A stretch of DNA of 64,000 bases from Histomonas meleagridis (GCA_020186115.1 WSYJ01000075.1:910131-974130), one strand, 5' to 3'; shown: positions 20,339 to 31,053, numbered from the stretch's first letter. Notes: generated by a model not told the origin, from the sequence alone. Translations and numbers: made by a program.

Positions 20339-20446
20339 TTTCTAATGAACGTTTGGCTCATAGCAAAATTGTTACTTTTCAGTAAAGTAATTAATTTATT
20401 TTCTGTTAGAAACAATCGTCAAAAAAAAATGAAAATACGTTATTAG

Positions 20447-23400
20447 ATGGAGGAAAGAGAGGACTCAAATGAATCTGAGTCCACTACAATTTCATCTGTT
20501 TTTGATGAATTTGAAGTACAAAAATGTCAAACACCAATTGGCCATCATGAGTATACTGATTTATTATTTCCATCTCATCCAAATCCTCATTATGAAAATC
20601 TTAGAAGAACACTTGCTCGACGCAAAGGTAGAAGCAAAAATGACTTAGCGGCAATTAAAATACAAAATGTTTTTCGTCAATATTATGTTCGTCAAAAATT
20701 TTTAAAACTCATTAAAAAAGCTCGAGAAATGCAAGCCGAACCTGCACGTATATATTTTAATGTTCTCCTTCTTAATTCATTTATTAGTAGTGTTGATCGA
20801 AATTCTCTTCTCAAAAACATTCAAAATACGTTCAAAATCAAAAACAAACAATTTGTACCAATTGAATTTTATCCAACAATCGGCTTAATTACTGTACCAC
20901 GTGAAATTGACATTAATAAATTACATCAATTTGTTAGATTATTTTATCGATCACTTCTTAAATCTTACTTATTAGAATGGCTAATAGTAACAAAGAAATC
21001 CCAAAAAGAGTGTAAAATGTTATCCCGTTTAAGTTTTGATCAAGTTGGTTGTTTTCAATCATGTTTTAAATTCTGGGCATATTACGCTAAAAACAAACAT
21101 TCGATACCGTCCAAACTAAACACAACGATTCCATCTATTTTATATTATCAAAAACGTCAAATTGAGCGTGAACAATTACAAGACAAAGCTCGAAACAATT
21201 ATATCTTTCGCTTAAAGAAGAAAACATTTGAATCATTTCGCAAAGTTTTATTAACAAAAGAAATCAAAAAGAAACGTGAAGAACGTTCGAAAGAATTTCA
21301 TCAACATATATTAATAAAGCGATCTTTTTCAAGTTGGATGCGTTTTATGAGTATTCAACAATCTAATTATAATATGACTCGATATGTATTTCTTAAATGG
21401 TTTCAAGTTATTCAACATATTAAACATATCGAAATGTTAATTAGTTCGTTTCAAAAACGTCATCAGTATTATCAAAAGCGAATGATTATGAATGTCTTTT
21501 ATAAGAATTGGAAAATTTCACAATGTTTACAAACATATTCATATTTAAAAATACAAGAAAAACCTTCGCTTGCATTATATTTTGCATCGATATTATTAAA
21601 AGATAAAAACACTGAATATATTTCACATTCCTTTTGTTCTTGGCTTTCTTTGATTAGACGTAAAAGACATTGGAGGAATTTTATAATAAAAAATATTTCT
21701 CTTCAAAATAAGCCAACTTTAACAAAATGTTTTGAGACATTAAAAGGTATAAATGTTATTCCTACGAAACAAAATAATATTAAATTATATTCCCCTAAAT
21801 TTAAAGAAGATACATTTATAAGTTATCAACAATCTATGAATGATGAAATACATTTTATTGATTATAAAAAATCATTAAAAGAAAGAATTCCATTAAATGT
21901 GATTGAGCAATTAGAAAATTCTAATGATAACATAAATAAACAACATAAAATTTTATTAAATGCTTGGAAACAACAAAAAAATGATTTTTCTTTATTCATG
22001 AGAATTATTTTAATTCATGCTGCTAAATGTCAATCGAAAAAACTTAAAGAATCAGAAACAATTGAAGAAAAATGTTTCCGAGAATATAAAAAAGCAATTT
22101 CATTATTCATACAATTAAACATTGCTTCTAATAATAAATTTAAAACTGCTTTAAGAGTCATTGATGAAAATAATAAAAGAGCTTCATCAAATCGAAAACA
22201 ATGTATTCGAAGAGATGAACTTTTAATTTCTGCTTATTATTCACATATGAATGCAATAGATTTACATAATATTAATGATTCTTTTAAGATAGAAAATGAA
22301 TTTCAAATATTTTCTAAAATTAAAAATGTTACAAATGAACTTTCATTAAGTTTTAAACCTTTAATAAACATAATAAAAGTTGCTTCTGCTATTGAACAAC
22401 CTAATTCTAATAAGTTTATATATGTAAATGGTTGTAGAACAAAACCAACGAATTATAAAAATGAAATTATACAAATTCATAATAAAATTCAAAGTGATAT
22501 CTTAAGAACAGAAATTGGTCATGAAATAGCTTCACGTTTCGATATGTTATTAGGCCTACAAAAGAATATAAATAATAATATACTTGGAACTAAATCTAAT
22601 TCTAGAATCGAATCATATTCTAAAAGTAATAAAGAAATATTTCCATTAACAAAACCAAAATCATATTTAAATGATTTACTTCAATCGAAATTCCCGATTT
22701 TAAATAAAAGACATCAAAATATTAATGATTTAAATGATGAAGAAAATGATAATAATAATGATAATGATAAAGTTATATTACGTTATGATGATTCTTTCGA
22801 TAATTTCGATATACATGATTCTTCTTCTACTAATTTCATTACAATCGAACGTTCGAAAGAATCAATGCATTTTGATGCTATGTCAAGTTTGCAATCATTA
22901 ATGAGTAATGCAAGTTCAACAGTATTTAATACCATAAAAGAGAAAGAAAAGCAAAACAAAATACTGAATCAAAATGAAACTTTAGAAGAAATAACTGAAA
23001 ATAATAACAATAATAATATTGATGAATTAAAATCCGAAGAAAATGAAAACTTAATAACAAATAAACATAAATTATCAATACAAATTGATCCAATTAATAT
23101 GAACGAAGGTTTTGATGATGATACAATGATATCATTAAGTCATTCGAAACCTTTAGCATCACCAAACACATCTAAAAAATATAAAATTTTTCTTGATATA
23201 TTATTTGGTAATTCTACAACATTAGAAATGAAAAACAATACAAATCTTCAACGAATCCGTAAACAAATTCTAAATGAATATCGCCTTAGAAAACCATCGA
23301 TTTCAGAAAATGGAATTATTACAAAGAATGAAATTCGACCTGTTTCAAGTTTAGCCGAATTTTATCGTGAAGAAGTTGATAAATCACAACAAAACAATAA

Positions 23401-24973
23401 AAATGATAATGAAAATGATTCAAATGTATCATCACGAAATACATTAAGACGAAGAGAATCAATTATACCAAAAGATAATACTAAAAAACAATTCGAATGT
23501 AAACAAAATAGTCGAAGATATCGAATAAATAAAACAAATAAAAATGATAATACGAATTCTGATAAAGATTTCGATAATTATTTTGATGATTCTTTTCGCG
23601 AAGATTTACTTAATAAAAATTCGTCTTTTTATGATGGAATTAAAGGATTAGAAAGTTTAGTCGATATAAATGATGAAGAAGATGAAAATAATAACAATAA
23701 AAGTAATAAAAATTTAGAAAATGATTTAAATAATGAAAACATTAATAAAAAGAATATTTATAATGAGAATAATAAACTTACAAATGAGAAACTTAAAAAA
23801 GTAATGGGAAAATATATTATTCAATCAATCGATAATAAAGATGAATATTATCCACTTGTAGATATTGATGATGATGATGAAAATAATCCTTTTAATAAAA
23901 GATTAAATGGTAATAAACAAAATACCAAAATAATAAATCAAAATAAACAAAACCAATTAAATAAAAAACGTAAGAAAATGTTACAAAAACAATTTAGTAA
24001 TAAAACGCCAATTGTTATCCCTGAAACTCATGAACTTACACCTTCAATGAAAGAAATAATTAAACAAAATGGTTCTTTTGCTCAATTACATTATAACGAA
24101 GGGAAATCAAAACTTATACATGCTAAAGCTAATTATCAACCTTATCAACCGATTTATAAACTTGACAAAGGGTCAAAAAATGGAAACTCAAATGAGAATA
24201 ATGAATTTGGTATTGATGGTAAAGTTGTATCATTTAAAAGTGGTAAAAGACAACTTGGAAATCAAACTTATAATTTTAATAGCGTTAGAATCGCTCAAGG
24301 TAAACATAAGACTTTTATGAGACCTGTGATTCCGCCATTAAAAGAAAACTCTACAATTGTAACAAATAAATTAAATGATTTGAACTTTTTGACAATTAAA
24401 ATTCTTCAAATCATTAAAAATAATGGAAAAGATTTCGACAATTTAAAAAGAAAAATCCAAACAACATTAAATAATAATCAAAAAAATGAGTTAAAAAATG
24501 ACTTATTATATGATAAAGTTCAATATATTTATCAAAATTTTATTTTAAATAATAAAATTAAAGAAACGGTCGATGCTCTCGTAAAGCTCTCAATTGACGA
24601 TCCATCGTTCGGGGTATACCTCTCAAAATCAATTGAAAAATTGAATACAAAATACGTTGAAAATACGAAAGAAAATAAAAAAATAAACTTTACTGAAACT
24701 AATTGGATGGCTGATATTCCTTCAAGTTATAAAGCAGTTGCACTTCAATACAATCAAAATGCTTCTTCATTGGACGCATTGGTTGCTCCAACATATGAAA
24801 CTAAACATAATTCAGCTAAAAGAAAACAAAATCATTTTATGGATTCGAAAAATAGGCCTAATTGGGATGATGTGCTTTCTCAATATGATATGAATGAAAT
24901 GCTTTTGGTTGTACCACTTGTTGTACCTGAAAAAGTTGTTGATAACTTTATCAATGAATATAAATCTAAATGA
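20447..24973 (+). CDS. Large IQ-motif and Sfi1-like repeat protein, Asn-rich
   Basis: A 1508-residue protein. An IQ motif (IKIQNVFRQYYVRQKFLKLI, residues about 67-86) binds calmodulin or centrin. From about 190 to 420 there is a series of Trp-centred helical repeats (SFSSWMRFM, VFLKWFQVI, FYKNWKIS, SFCSWLSLIRR) about 30-60 residues apart, the spacing of Sfi1 centrin-binding repeats. The C-terminal two thirds are low-complexity (Asn, Asp, Lys, Glu) with folded islands near 930-1000 and 1300-1500. Sfi1 proteins connect centrin to spindle poles and basal bodies, which fits a flagellate with centrin-rich fibres; that role is inferred. Single ATG at 20447. Confidence 0.75.
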   Translation: MEEREDSNESESTTISSVFDEFEVQKCQTPIGHHEYTDLLFPSHPNPHYENLRRTLARRKGRSKNDLAAIKIQNVFRQYYVRQKFLKLIKKAREMQAEPARIYFNVLLLNSFISSVDRNSLLKNIQNTFKIKNKQFVPIEFYPTIGLITVPREIDINKLHQFVRLFYRSLLKSYLLEWLIVTKKSQKECKMLSRLSFDQVGCFQSCFKFWAYYAKNKHSIPSKLNTTIPSILYYQKRQIEREQLQDKARNNYIFRLKKKTFESFRKVLLTKEIKKKREERSKEFHQHILIKRSFSSWMRFMSIQQSNYNMTRYVFLKWFQVIQHIKHIEMLISSFQKRHQYYQKRMIMNVFYKNWKISQCLQTYSYLKIQEKPSLALYFASILLKDKNTEYISHSFCSWLSLIRRKRHWRNFIIKNISLQNKPTLTKCFETLKGINVIPTKQNNIKLYSPKFKEDTFISYQQSMNDEIHFIDYKKSLKERIPLNVIEQLENSNDNINKQHKILLNAWKQQKNDFSLFMRIILIHAAKCQSKKLKESETIEEKCFREYKKAISLFIQLNIASNNKFKTALRVIDENNKRASSNRKQCIRRDELLISAYYSHMNAIDLHNINDSFKIENEFQIFSKIKNVTNELSLSFKPLINIIKVASAIEQPNSNKFIYVNGCRTKPTNYKNEIIQIHNKIQSDILRTEIGHEIASRFDMLLGLQKNINNNILGTKSNSRIESYSKSNKEIFPLTKPKSYLNDLLQSKFPILNKRHQNINDLNDEENDNNNDNDKVILRYDDSFDNFDIHDSSSTNFITIERSKESMHFDAMSSLQSLMSNASSTVFNTIKEKEKQNKILNQNETLEEITENNNNNNIDELKSEENENLITNKHKLSIQIDPINMNEGFDDDTMISLSHSKPLASPNTSKKYKIFLDILFGNSTTLEMKNNTNLQRIRKQILNEYRLRKPSISENGIITKNEIRPVSSLAEFYREEVDKSQQNNKNDNENDSNVSSRNTLRRRESIIPKDNTKKQFECKQNSRRYRINKTNKNDNTNSDKDFDNYFDDSFREDLLNKNSSFYDGIKGLESLVDINDEEDENNNNKSNKNLENDLNNENINKKNIYNENNKLTNEKLKKVMGKYIIQSIDNKDEYYPLVDIDDDDENNPFNKRLNGNKQNTKIINQNKQNQLNKKRKKMLQKQFSNKTPIVIPETHELTPSMKEIIKQNGSFAQLHYNEGKSKLIHAKANYQPYQPIYKLDKGSKNGNSNENNEFGIDGKVVSFKSGKRQLGNQTYNFNSVRIAQGKHKTFMRPVIPPLKENSTIVTNKLNDLNFLTIKILQIIKNNGKDFDNLKRKIQTTLNNNQKNELKNDLLYDKVQYIYQNFILNNKIKETVDALVKLSIDDPSFGVYLSKSIEKLNTKYVENTKENKKINFTETNWMADIPSSYKAVALQYNQNASSLDALVAPTYETKHNSAKRKQNHFMDSKNRPNWDDVLSQYDMNEMLLVVPLVVPEKVVDNFINEYKSK

Positions 24974-25008
24974 TGTACATTTGTTTATTAATAAATGGTT
25001 TATATGTT

Positions 25009-26694
25009 TTATTTTGGTTGAGAATATCCACTCCAACCTGAGCCCCATTGCCCACTACCCCAACCGCCGCCAGTTTGTGTTGCACTTTTATTGCCTCCGA
25101 AAGTACTCCCTGATGTAGCCCAACTATTTCCTGGTTGCTGGGTACTGGGTGTGGATGATGCAGCCCAACTATTTGTTGGTTGCTGATTACTGGGTGTGGA
25201 TGATGAAGCCCAACTATCTGCTGTTTGCTGATTACTGGGTGTGGATGATGCAGCCCAATTATTTGATGATGTCTGAGCATTGGTTGAACCCCAACTACTT
25301 GTTGTTGATGGTTGAGTGTTCGAAGTATTTCCTGAACCCCAACTACTTGTTGTTGATGGTTGAGTGTTCGAAGTATTTCCTGAACCCCAACTACCTGTTG
25401 TTGATGATTGAGTGCTTGAAGTATTTCCTGAACCCCAACTACTTGTTGTTGATGATTGAGTGTTCGAAGTATTTCCTGAACCCCAACTACTTGTTGTTGA
25501 TGATTGAGTGTTCGAAGTATTTCCTGAACTCCAAGCGCTTTTTGATGATTGGTCACTCGAAGAACTGGTTGCGCTCCAACCACTTCCTGTTGATTGACTA
25601 TTGGAATTAGCTGGAGCTCCCCAGCTATCTCCTGATGATTGATTATTATTTGCACTTGATGAATTGGCTGTGCTAAGCGAAGGTTGGCTGGTTGTTTGTG
25701 TGTTAGTTTGGAGAGCAGGGGCACCCCAACCGGTTGGGGCCTTTTGGGGTGGCGGCGGTTGTGCTGGTGTGGTAGATGGGGCACCCCAAGAATTTGATGT
25801 GGTGTTTGATGTTGTAGCATTATTTTCTGATGGTGTCGATGTAACGGAGGCGAACGGGTTGTGGGAAGTCGAACTTGTTGAAGGCGTTTGTGAAGTTTGT
25901 GTAGAGGGAGTTTGATCGTTTGCTGGAGGATTTGGTGTTGTATTCTCAGTACTAGAAGATTGAGTTGCAGGTGATTCTGTCTTGGCCTCACTCGAATTAG
26001 TAGATGAAGGTGTTGTTGTTGGAGATAATGAAGGAATTGTTGGTAAATTGAAAAGTGATGGAGATGGTAATGATTCGCTTGAAGACTGTGTTGCTGGTGC
26101 TGAGTCTTTAGTTTCAGTAGTATTGGTTTGCGATGGAAAACTAAATGTATTTGCCGAAGGGAAATTAAATGAAAATGCTGTAGATGATGTTGTTGAAGAA
26201 TCTGTAGACGAAGTATTATTTTTAGACGGTGATCCGCTTAAATTAAAATTAAATGCTCCACCAGTAGATGATGTTGAATTCGAGTCAGTCATTGCAATTG
26301 ATATATTTGAGAAGGAAAATGAATTGGATGATGATGAACTTGTTGATGAAGTGGTTGGTTTTGCAAAAGAAAGAGAATTTACTTCATCAGCTTTCTTTTC
26401 CTTTTTTATAATGATGGGCTCAACAATTTCTGGTGATATATGTTTCTTTCGTTTTTTTACAAGTTCATTTAGAGGTGCAATTTTTAAAACTTCGGGCTCA
26501 GATTCTTCGCTATCCATGTCGACGGAAATTGCAACGTCAACAAGTTTTCTTTTTAATTTGTGAATACTTGGCATAAAACATGTTTCAACATCTACTTTTG
26601 GCAATGATGTGCTTTGACTAAAATTCATTGAAAGAACTGTGCTTTTAGTTTCTTCATTTTGGACCCAATGAAAAAGTCTTCCAATGAAAGACAT
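25009..26694 (-). CDS. WG-repeat low-complexity protein (FG-nucleoporin-like or Argonaute-hook-like)
   Basis: A 561-residue protein. Residues 1-100 are the only ordered part (MSFIGRLFHWVQ, then a basic KKRKKH signal). Residues 105-200 carry FSF/FNF motifs in Ser/Thr-rich sequence, as in some nucleoporins. Residues about 310-561 have at least 14 tryptophans in Gly/Ser/Thr/Asn/Gln context (SWGAPAN, GSGW, SSWGSGN, NSWAASS, GGGWGSGQWGSGW), the composition of Argonaute-hook GW/WG proteins. There is no membrane span. Both roles remain possible: nuclear-pore component, or partner of the Argonaute proteins trichomonads encode. The gene ends 35 bases from the convergent large IQ gene. Confidence 0.7.
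   Translation of the reverse strand: MSFIGRLFHWVQNEETKSTVLSMNFSQSTSLPKVDVETCFMPSIHKLKRKLVDVAISVDMDSEESEPEVLKIAPLNELVKKRKKHISPEIVEPIIIKKEKKADEVNSLSFAKPTTSSTSSSSSNSFSFSNISIAMTDSNSTSSTGGAFNFNLSGSPSKNNTSSTDSSTTSSTAFSFNFPSANTFSFPSQTNTTETKDSAPATQSSSESLPSPSLFNLPTIPSLSPTTTPSSTNSSEAKTESPATQSSSTENTTPNPPANDQTPSTQTSQTPSTSSTSHNPFASVTSTPSENNATTSNTTSNSWGAPSTTPAQPPPPQKAPTGWGAPALQTNTQTTSQPSLSTANSSSANNNQSSGDSWGAPANSNSQSTGSGWSATSSSSDQSSKSAWSSGNTSNTQSSTTSSWGSGNTSNTQSSTTSSWGSGNTSSTQSSTTGSWGSGNTSNTQPSTTSSWGSGNTSNTQPSTTSSWGSTNAQTSSNNWAASSTPSNQQTADSWASSSTPSNQQPTNSWAASSTPSTQQPGNSWATSGSTFGGNKSATQTGGGWGSGQWGSGWSGYSQPK
25286..25525. repeat. Five 48-bp tandem repeats in the WG-protein gene
   Basis: Units begin with GAACCCCAACTA at 25286, 25334, 25382, 25430 and 25478 (a degenerate sixth follows at 25526). 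Each encodes the 16-residue unit WGSGNTSNTQSSTTSS on the minus strand. Copies differ at one to three bases, so the expansion is recent and probably variable between strains. Confidence 0.9.
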
Positions 26695-26917
26695 TGATGA
26701 TTTAGATTTGCACTTTTGTGGTCATAGTCGTTAACGATCATCGAGCTTTATAAATTTATGACATGTGAGCTGAAAAATTATTTGTTAACATTTTAATCGT
26801 TTCGAAATAAAACGCTTATTTTGGGAAAAATTTATATTTGATTTAAATTAAGAAATTGGCATTCTTCACTATACGCTTTTGGCAACAATGTATGAAATGT
26901 CGAAAATTATTATAGCT

Positions 26918-27195
26918 TCTTCTTAAGCCCACGTAATTTTCATTCTTAAGATCTCTTAACTCATTGATTTATTGATCTCAGGAAAATAAAAAACATTTTC
27001 AATTTTCTTTTGTTTGCCAAGACATTAGTTCGAGGCCTAGCTTCTAACATGTTAGTAAATTGTAGTGGTGAGCCTTCCTCAGAAAAACGACTGCTAAAAC
27101 CCCGCCAAAATAACCGTGAAGGTGATGTTCTATGGGGTACACTAAAAATGTCACTTTTCTTTAAGCTCAAAAATTTTCTTGTGGGCTTAAGAAGA
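26918..27195. mobile_element. 278-bp element with 15-bp perfect inverted-repeat ends (MITE-like or structured RNA)
   Basis: TCTTCTTAAGCCCAC at 26918-26932 is the exact reverse complement of GTGGGCTTAAGAAGA at 27181-27195. The inside is less A+T-rich than the flanks. On the minus strand an open frame of 84 codons crosses most of the element (27215-26961; it includes LFWRGFSSRFSEEGSPLQF), and the plus strand is open for 72 codons too. No target-site duplication is evident. It is either a non-autonomous transposon or a transcribed RNA whose ends pair; it lies in the gap between divergent genes. Confidence 0.45.
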
Positions 27196-27482
27196 TTCGC
27201 TATGTCATATTCCAATATAATTTTATAGCTATAAAAATTATACTAAATGAACGTTGTGTTGATATTTTTACCATATCAACATAATGTGGATTTCATTAGA
27301 TATTTTTTAATTTTAATTGGGGTTGAATAACAGTTTTTTTTAAAATCACAATCAAACAAAATGGCGGTTATATAAAATTTTGAGCATAACCGCCCGTTAT
27401 AACAATTGTCATTTTGTTATTTGTATAGTTTACGAAATGTTCAAACGCATCTTCCTCAAGCTTGAATTCTAAAAATTCATAC

Positions 27483-28372
27483 ATGTGGATGGAACATATT
27501 GCATGTACTTTGCTTCAAACATGGGAATGTGAGGGTCCTGAATATCAATCTCCTACAGAAGTTTCACCGTATGATGTAGATCAAGAAATCAATTCAAAAA
27601 TCGCTTTATGGAAAGGAAACATTACTGATCTTGAGATAGACGCTATTGTCTGCCCTGTAACAGAAAAGCTTGATGCTAATAGTGGTGCTTCTTTAGCAAT
27701 ACATAAAAAAGCAGGGAAAAAACTAGCCGCAGAATGTGCCAAAATCAAACAAATTCCAACTGGTGAAACAGCGGTCACACCAGGGTTTGAGCTTCCATCT
27801 AAATATATAATTCATGCTGTTGGTCCAAGAGGTGAACAACCCAAACTTCTCAAGCATGTTTACAAATCAATCCTATCACACATCGATGGCATACGTATTC
27901 GTAGCATCGGGCTATGCTGCATTTCGACTGGTGCATTTGGTTTCCCTCATGCCGCATCAAAAATTGCGCTTGAAAAACACTTCGAATTGTTTTTGTTCTT
28001 TTCGATGAACAAAATATTAATGCGTATTATAAAAATGCAGCCTTTTATTTCCCTCTTCCTAAGGTACTACCTGAAGAAGAATTAAGGGAAATTAAAATGA
28101 TTGAAAAAAGATTCCATGAATTGATTGAACCATATATGCGCGACTTCCCATCCGCAAAAGACATAGGATTACCAAAGTTATGGCGTGAGATGAAAAGGCA
28201 ACATCATTTTGCTGTTCCTGGAATGTTTGGAGGATTCTCTTATATCCTTCAGAAAGACGAAAGTGGACATTACGTACCGAAGACAAGCAAAGCTTCAAGA
28301 ATGGACTTTTATTTCGGAGAAGATTATGTTATCACAGCGAATGAAACGAAGATAATACCAAGAAAATATTGA
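27483..28372 (+). pseudogene. Macro-domain (ADP-ribose-binding) protein with one frameshift
   Basis: From ATG 27483 the frame gives a macro domain: ALWKGNITDLEIDAIV, the ligand loop (ANSGASLAIHKKAG), TGETAVTPGFELPSKYIIHAVGP and CISTGAFGFP. At the five-A run 27973-27977 the frame slips by one base; downstream, IVFVLFDEQNINAYYKNAAF (the macro-domain end) and a further 90 residues ending TANETKIIPRKY continue in the new frame. Macro domains bind or hydrolyse ADP-ribose modifications. The C-terminal extension (LPKLWREMKRQHHFAVPGMFGGF) is not a domain I know. A single missing A would account for everything, so sequencing error and true mutation are both open. Confidence 0.8.
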
Positions 28373-28773
28373 AATTATTTTTATTTACTCTCAAATAATT
28401 TTGATTTACCGAGCACAGATTGAACAATTGATTTTAAATGAATCATATTTCCATGGAAAGGTGGCAAATTTGTTCTAAGAGGTAAACATGTAAAGTAAAC
28501 ATTTAAATCCATTAATTATTTTTTACAAATTTCGCTTTTATATCATGATTTTTAATAAAAACATTCTATGCATAGAACACCCCATTGGTATGCATACTAG
28601 TGAATATAAATCTCAATGGTTAATAGCATGAAAAAATCATGAAATCCCAAAAAAGTTATTTTAGACAAAATAATGCAAAAAGTGGCATTAAGTTAACTTT
28701 TTGATAAGGTTCAGCAAAGCCGTTATTTAATTTGGGGGTACGCTAAATAAACGGCCGAAATCTACGTTGGAAA
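28373..28773. other. Intergenic region, no gene seen
   Basis: About 400 A+T-rich bases between two plus-strand genes. GCCGTTATTTAATTTGGGGG (28719-28738) lies 36 bases before the next ATG and resembles the ACCGTTATTTG box before the gene at 35039. Confidence 0.4.
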
Positions 28774-31053
28774 ATGTGCTGGGTGCTGAAGAAGGTGCTT
28801 CCTGTAAATCAATTCTATTCTTATGCAGTACATAACTCAGATGTATATATCGCAAATGAAGATAATTTAATTCGTCAATGGGACTTTGAAACTCAAAGGG
28901 TCATCTCAATTTTTCGTGGACATACAGGAAAAATCACAGGAATCACCTTCGACTCACGAAGCAAAGTTTTATTTAGTACTGCAATGGATGGTAAATTAAA
29001 TGTCTGGTCAAACCAACAAATATTAGTTGGACAATTTATCAACAGACAAAGGCCTTCAGATTGTTTTGGATCACCTCTTTACTCTCTTGCTTTTTGCAAA
29101 AAGAATGGGCAATTATTTGTAGGTGGTAACAGTATTGTTTATATGTTTGATGTTCAATGGGGATCTTTGCAAAGATCACATGAAACTGGAGAACCTCAAT
29201 ATCTCATTCCTACTATTAAAATCAATATACACACAGATGCAATTCTTAAGATGATGATTTCCAGTGATAGATTAGTAACAGTTTCACAAGATCATACAAT
29301 TTGTTTTTCACACATTGATGCTCTTAGAGTTCGAAAGAGTGTTTCTCTTCCTAAGCGTCAATCGATTTGTAGTTTAGCCTATGATTCCAAAAGTGATGTT
29401 TTTTTAGCAGGTTCATTTGATGGTAAGATACATTCAATAACGCGTGATGGTCTTATTCTTCAAAGTGATAGTATTAGTAATTCTTCCATCGTTTCCATTG
29501 CTGTTGATCGCGTATTAGATCTTGCGTGGGTTGTAACGGTCGACGGCGGTTTGCGTCTTTTAAGCTCACAAAATTTCAATACTGATTTAACACAATATTT
29601 TGATGTATTACATGAACGTCCTATTATAGATGTATCCACGTATTTATATTATAGTGTTTATTATAATGAAGAACAACGAGAAATGATTTCCATATGTAAT
29701 GATCATTATATTTTTCGATATCAATTTGATGAATCAGCTCCACAAGTCACAATAAAAACTAAAGTTCCATTTCATTCGGTTTTACTTGTTGACTTTAAAT
29801 CGGATGAAAATTCTTTTACGAATGAAGTTGACGATATTTCTACAAATGTCGATCAATTAAAACCAGGTAAATATATTGTTGGCGGTGATCGAGAACTTAA
29901 TTTTTATTATAAAAATGGACTTTATCAATATGAAAATGTTCGAAGTATTCCAATTGAACATCATTTAACGACTCTTAAATATTCCAATGAAATATTTGCA
30001 TTTGGAGATGACATTGGAAATGTATATACATTACAAATAAACAACTTGAAAATGAATCAAACGGAAAACCCAATAAAAGATTGTATTACATCAATACATA
30101 TTATAAATCCGAAGAAAGTTATTGCGACAACATTAAATGGTAATTGGCATATATTTATAATCGAAGATGAATCAGAACCGATCAAAGAAATCATAAAAAA
30201 AGAAAATGCACATAATGGCGCGATTAATGATTCGATAATATATAATAACATTTTTATCACTGTTGGCGCTGATGGGTTATTAAAGTTTTGGGATATTGAA
30301 GATAATAATAATAATAATAACAAAGAAATTAATACATTTTTCATGACGTCATCATATACTATAACAATGAATGAAATTAATGTAATTGATATGTCGAAAT
30401 ATGGTGAAATTAAACAAATTTATTATTCGAAATGTTTAAATAAATTTATTACAACACATGGCGATTCTTATATTCGAATTTTCGAAACTAAAAATGATAA
30501 TCAATTTCAACATTTACTTTCTATTTCTTGTAATGGATGTAATATTACGACATTTTTTGTTGATGATCCGAAATTTATTTTGGTAAGTTTAAATGATAAA
30601 ACAATTCGTTGTTTTGACCTTAAAACTGGTGAATTAATCCGTACATTAATTGGACATACAAATCAAATTTGTTGTATTTATAGTCAAAATAATTTTGATT
30701 ATTATATTAGTTCATCTTGGAATTGTGAAATAAAAATATGGAAAAAATTTGATTTTGATAATAAAAATTTTATACATCAAAATGTTATGAATAATAACAA
30801 TAAAAATAATGTAAATGTTAATAAATTTTATGATAAAAATTTCATGAAAATTCATGATAAAAAATCGAAAATTAAATATATTAATTCGAGAAATAATGTG
30901 CATTTGATCCAACCAATTCCAGAATATGAACGAAGAAGAATAGAAATCGAGAAACGAAAAAGAAAAGAAAAAGAAGAATATGAAAACAGACAACGAACTC
31001 CATTGGCGAAAGATTTAAAAGAAATCGAAAACATTATATTAGGAATGATGTAA
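28774..31053 (+). CDS. WD40-repeat protein
   Basis: A 759-residue protein of WD40 beta-propeller repeats. Clear repeats: VYIANEDNLIRQWDFETQRV followed by GHTGKITGITF (residues 20-60), LSTAMDGKLNVWS, FLAGSFDGKIHSI, and near the C-terminus ILVSLNDKTIRCFDLKTGEL / GHTNQICCIY / YISSSWNCEIKIW. The number fits two propellers (about 1-330 and 360-665). The tail (680-759) is basic and helical (YERRRIEIEKRKRKEKEEYENRQRTPLAKDL). Double-propeller proteins with such tails are common in cilia and flagella, but the exact family is not clear. Scaffold role inferred. Confidence 0.85.
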   Translation: MCWVLKKVLPVNQFYSYAVHNSDVYIANEDNLIRQWDFETQRVISIFRGHTGKITGITFDSRSKVLFSTAMDGKLNVWSNQQILVGQFINRQRPSDCFGSPLYSLAFCKKNGQLFVGGNSIVYMFDVQWGSLQRSHETGEPQYLIPTIKINIHTDAILKMMISSDRLVTVSQDHTICFSHIDALRVRKSVSLPKRQSICSLAYDSKSDVFLAGSFDGKIHSITRDGLILQSDSISNSSIVSIAVDRVLDLAWVVTVDGGLRLLSSQNFNTDLTQYFDVLHERPIIDVSTYLYYSVYYNEEQREMISICNDHYIFRYQFDESAPQVTIKTKVPFHSVLLVDFKSDENSFTNEVDDISTNVDQLKPGKYIVGGDRELNFYYKNGLYQYENVRSIPIEHHLTTLKYSNEIFAFGDDIGNVYTLQINNLKMNQTENPIKDCITSIHIINPKKVIATTLNGNWHIFIIEDESEPIKEIIKKENAHNGAINDSIIYNNIFITVGADGLLKFWDIEDNNNNNNKEINTFFMTSSYTITMNEINVIDMSKYGEIKQIYYSKCLNKFITTHGDSYIRIFETKNDNQFQHLLSISCNGCNITTFFVDDPKFILVSLNDKTIRCFDLKTGELIRTLIGHTNQICCIYSQNNFDYYISSSWNCEIKIWKKFDFDNKNFIHQNVMNNNNKNNVNVNKFYDKNFMKIHDKKSKIKYINSRNNVHLIQPIPEYERRRIEIEKRKRKEKEEYENRQRTPLAKDLKEIENIILGMM

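Noticed and set aside
26918..27195. SRP RNA or RNase P RNA for the inverted-repeat element
   Set aside because: Ends pair well, but SRP domain (GNAR tetraloop region) and RNase P core motifs are not seen.
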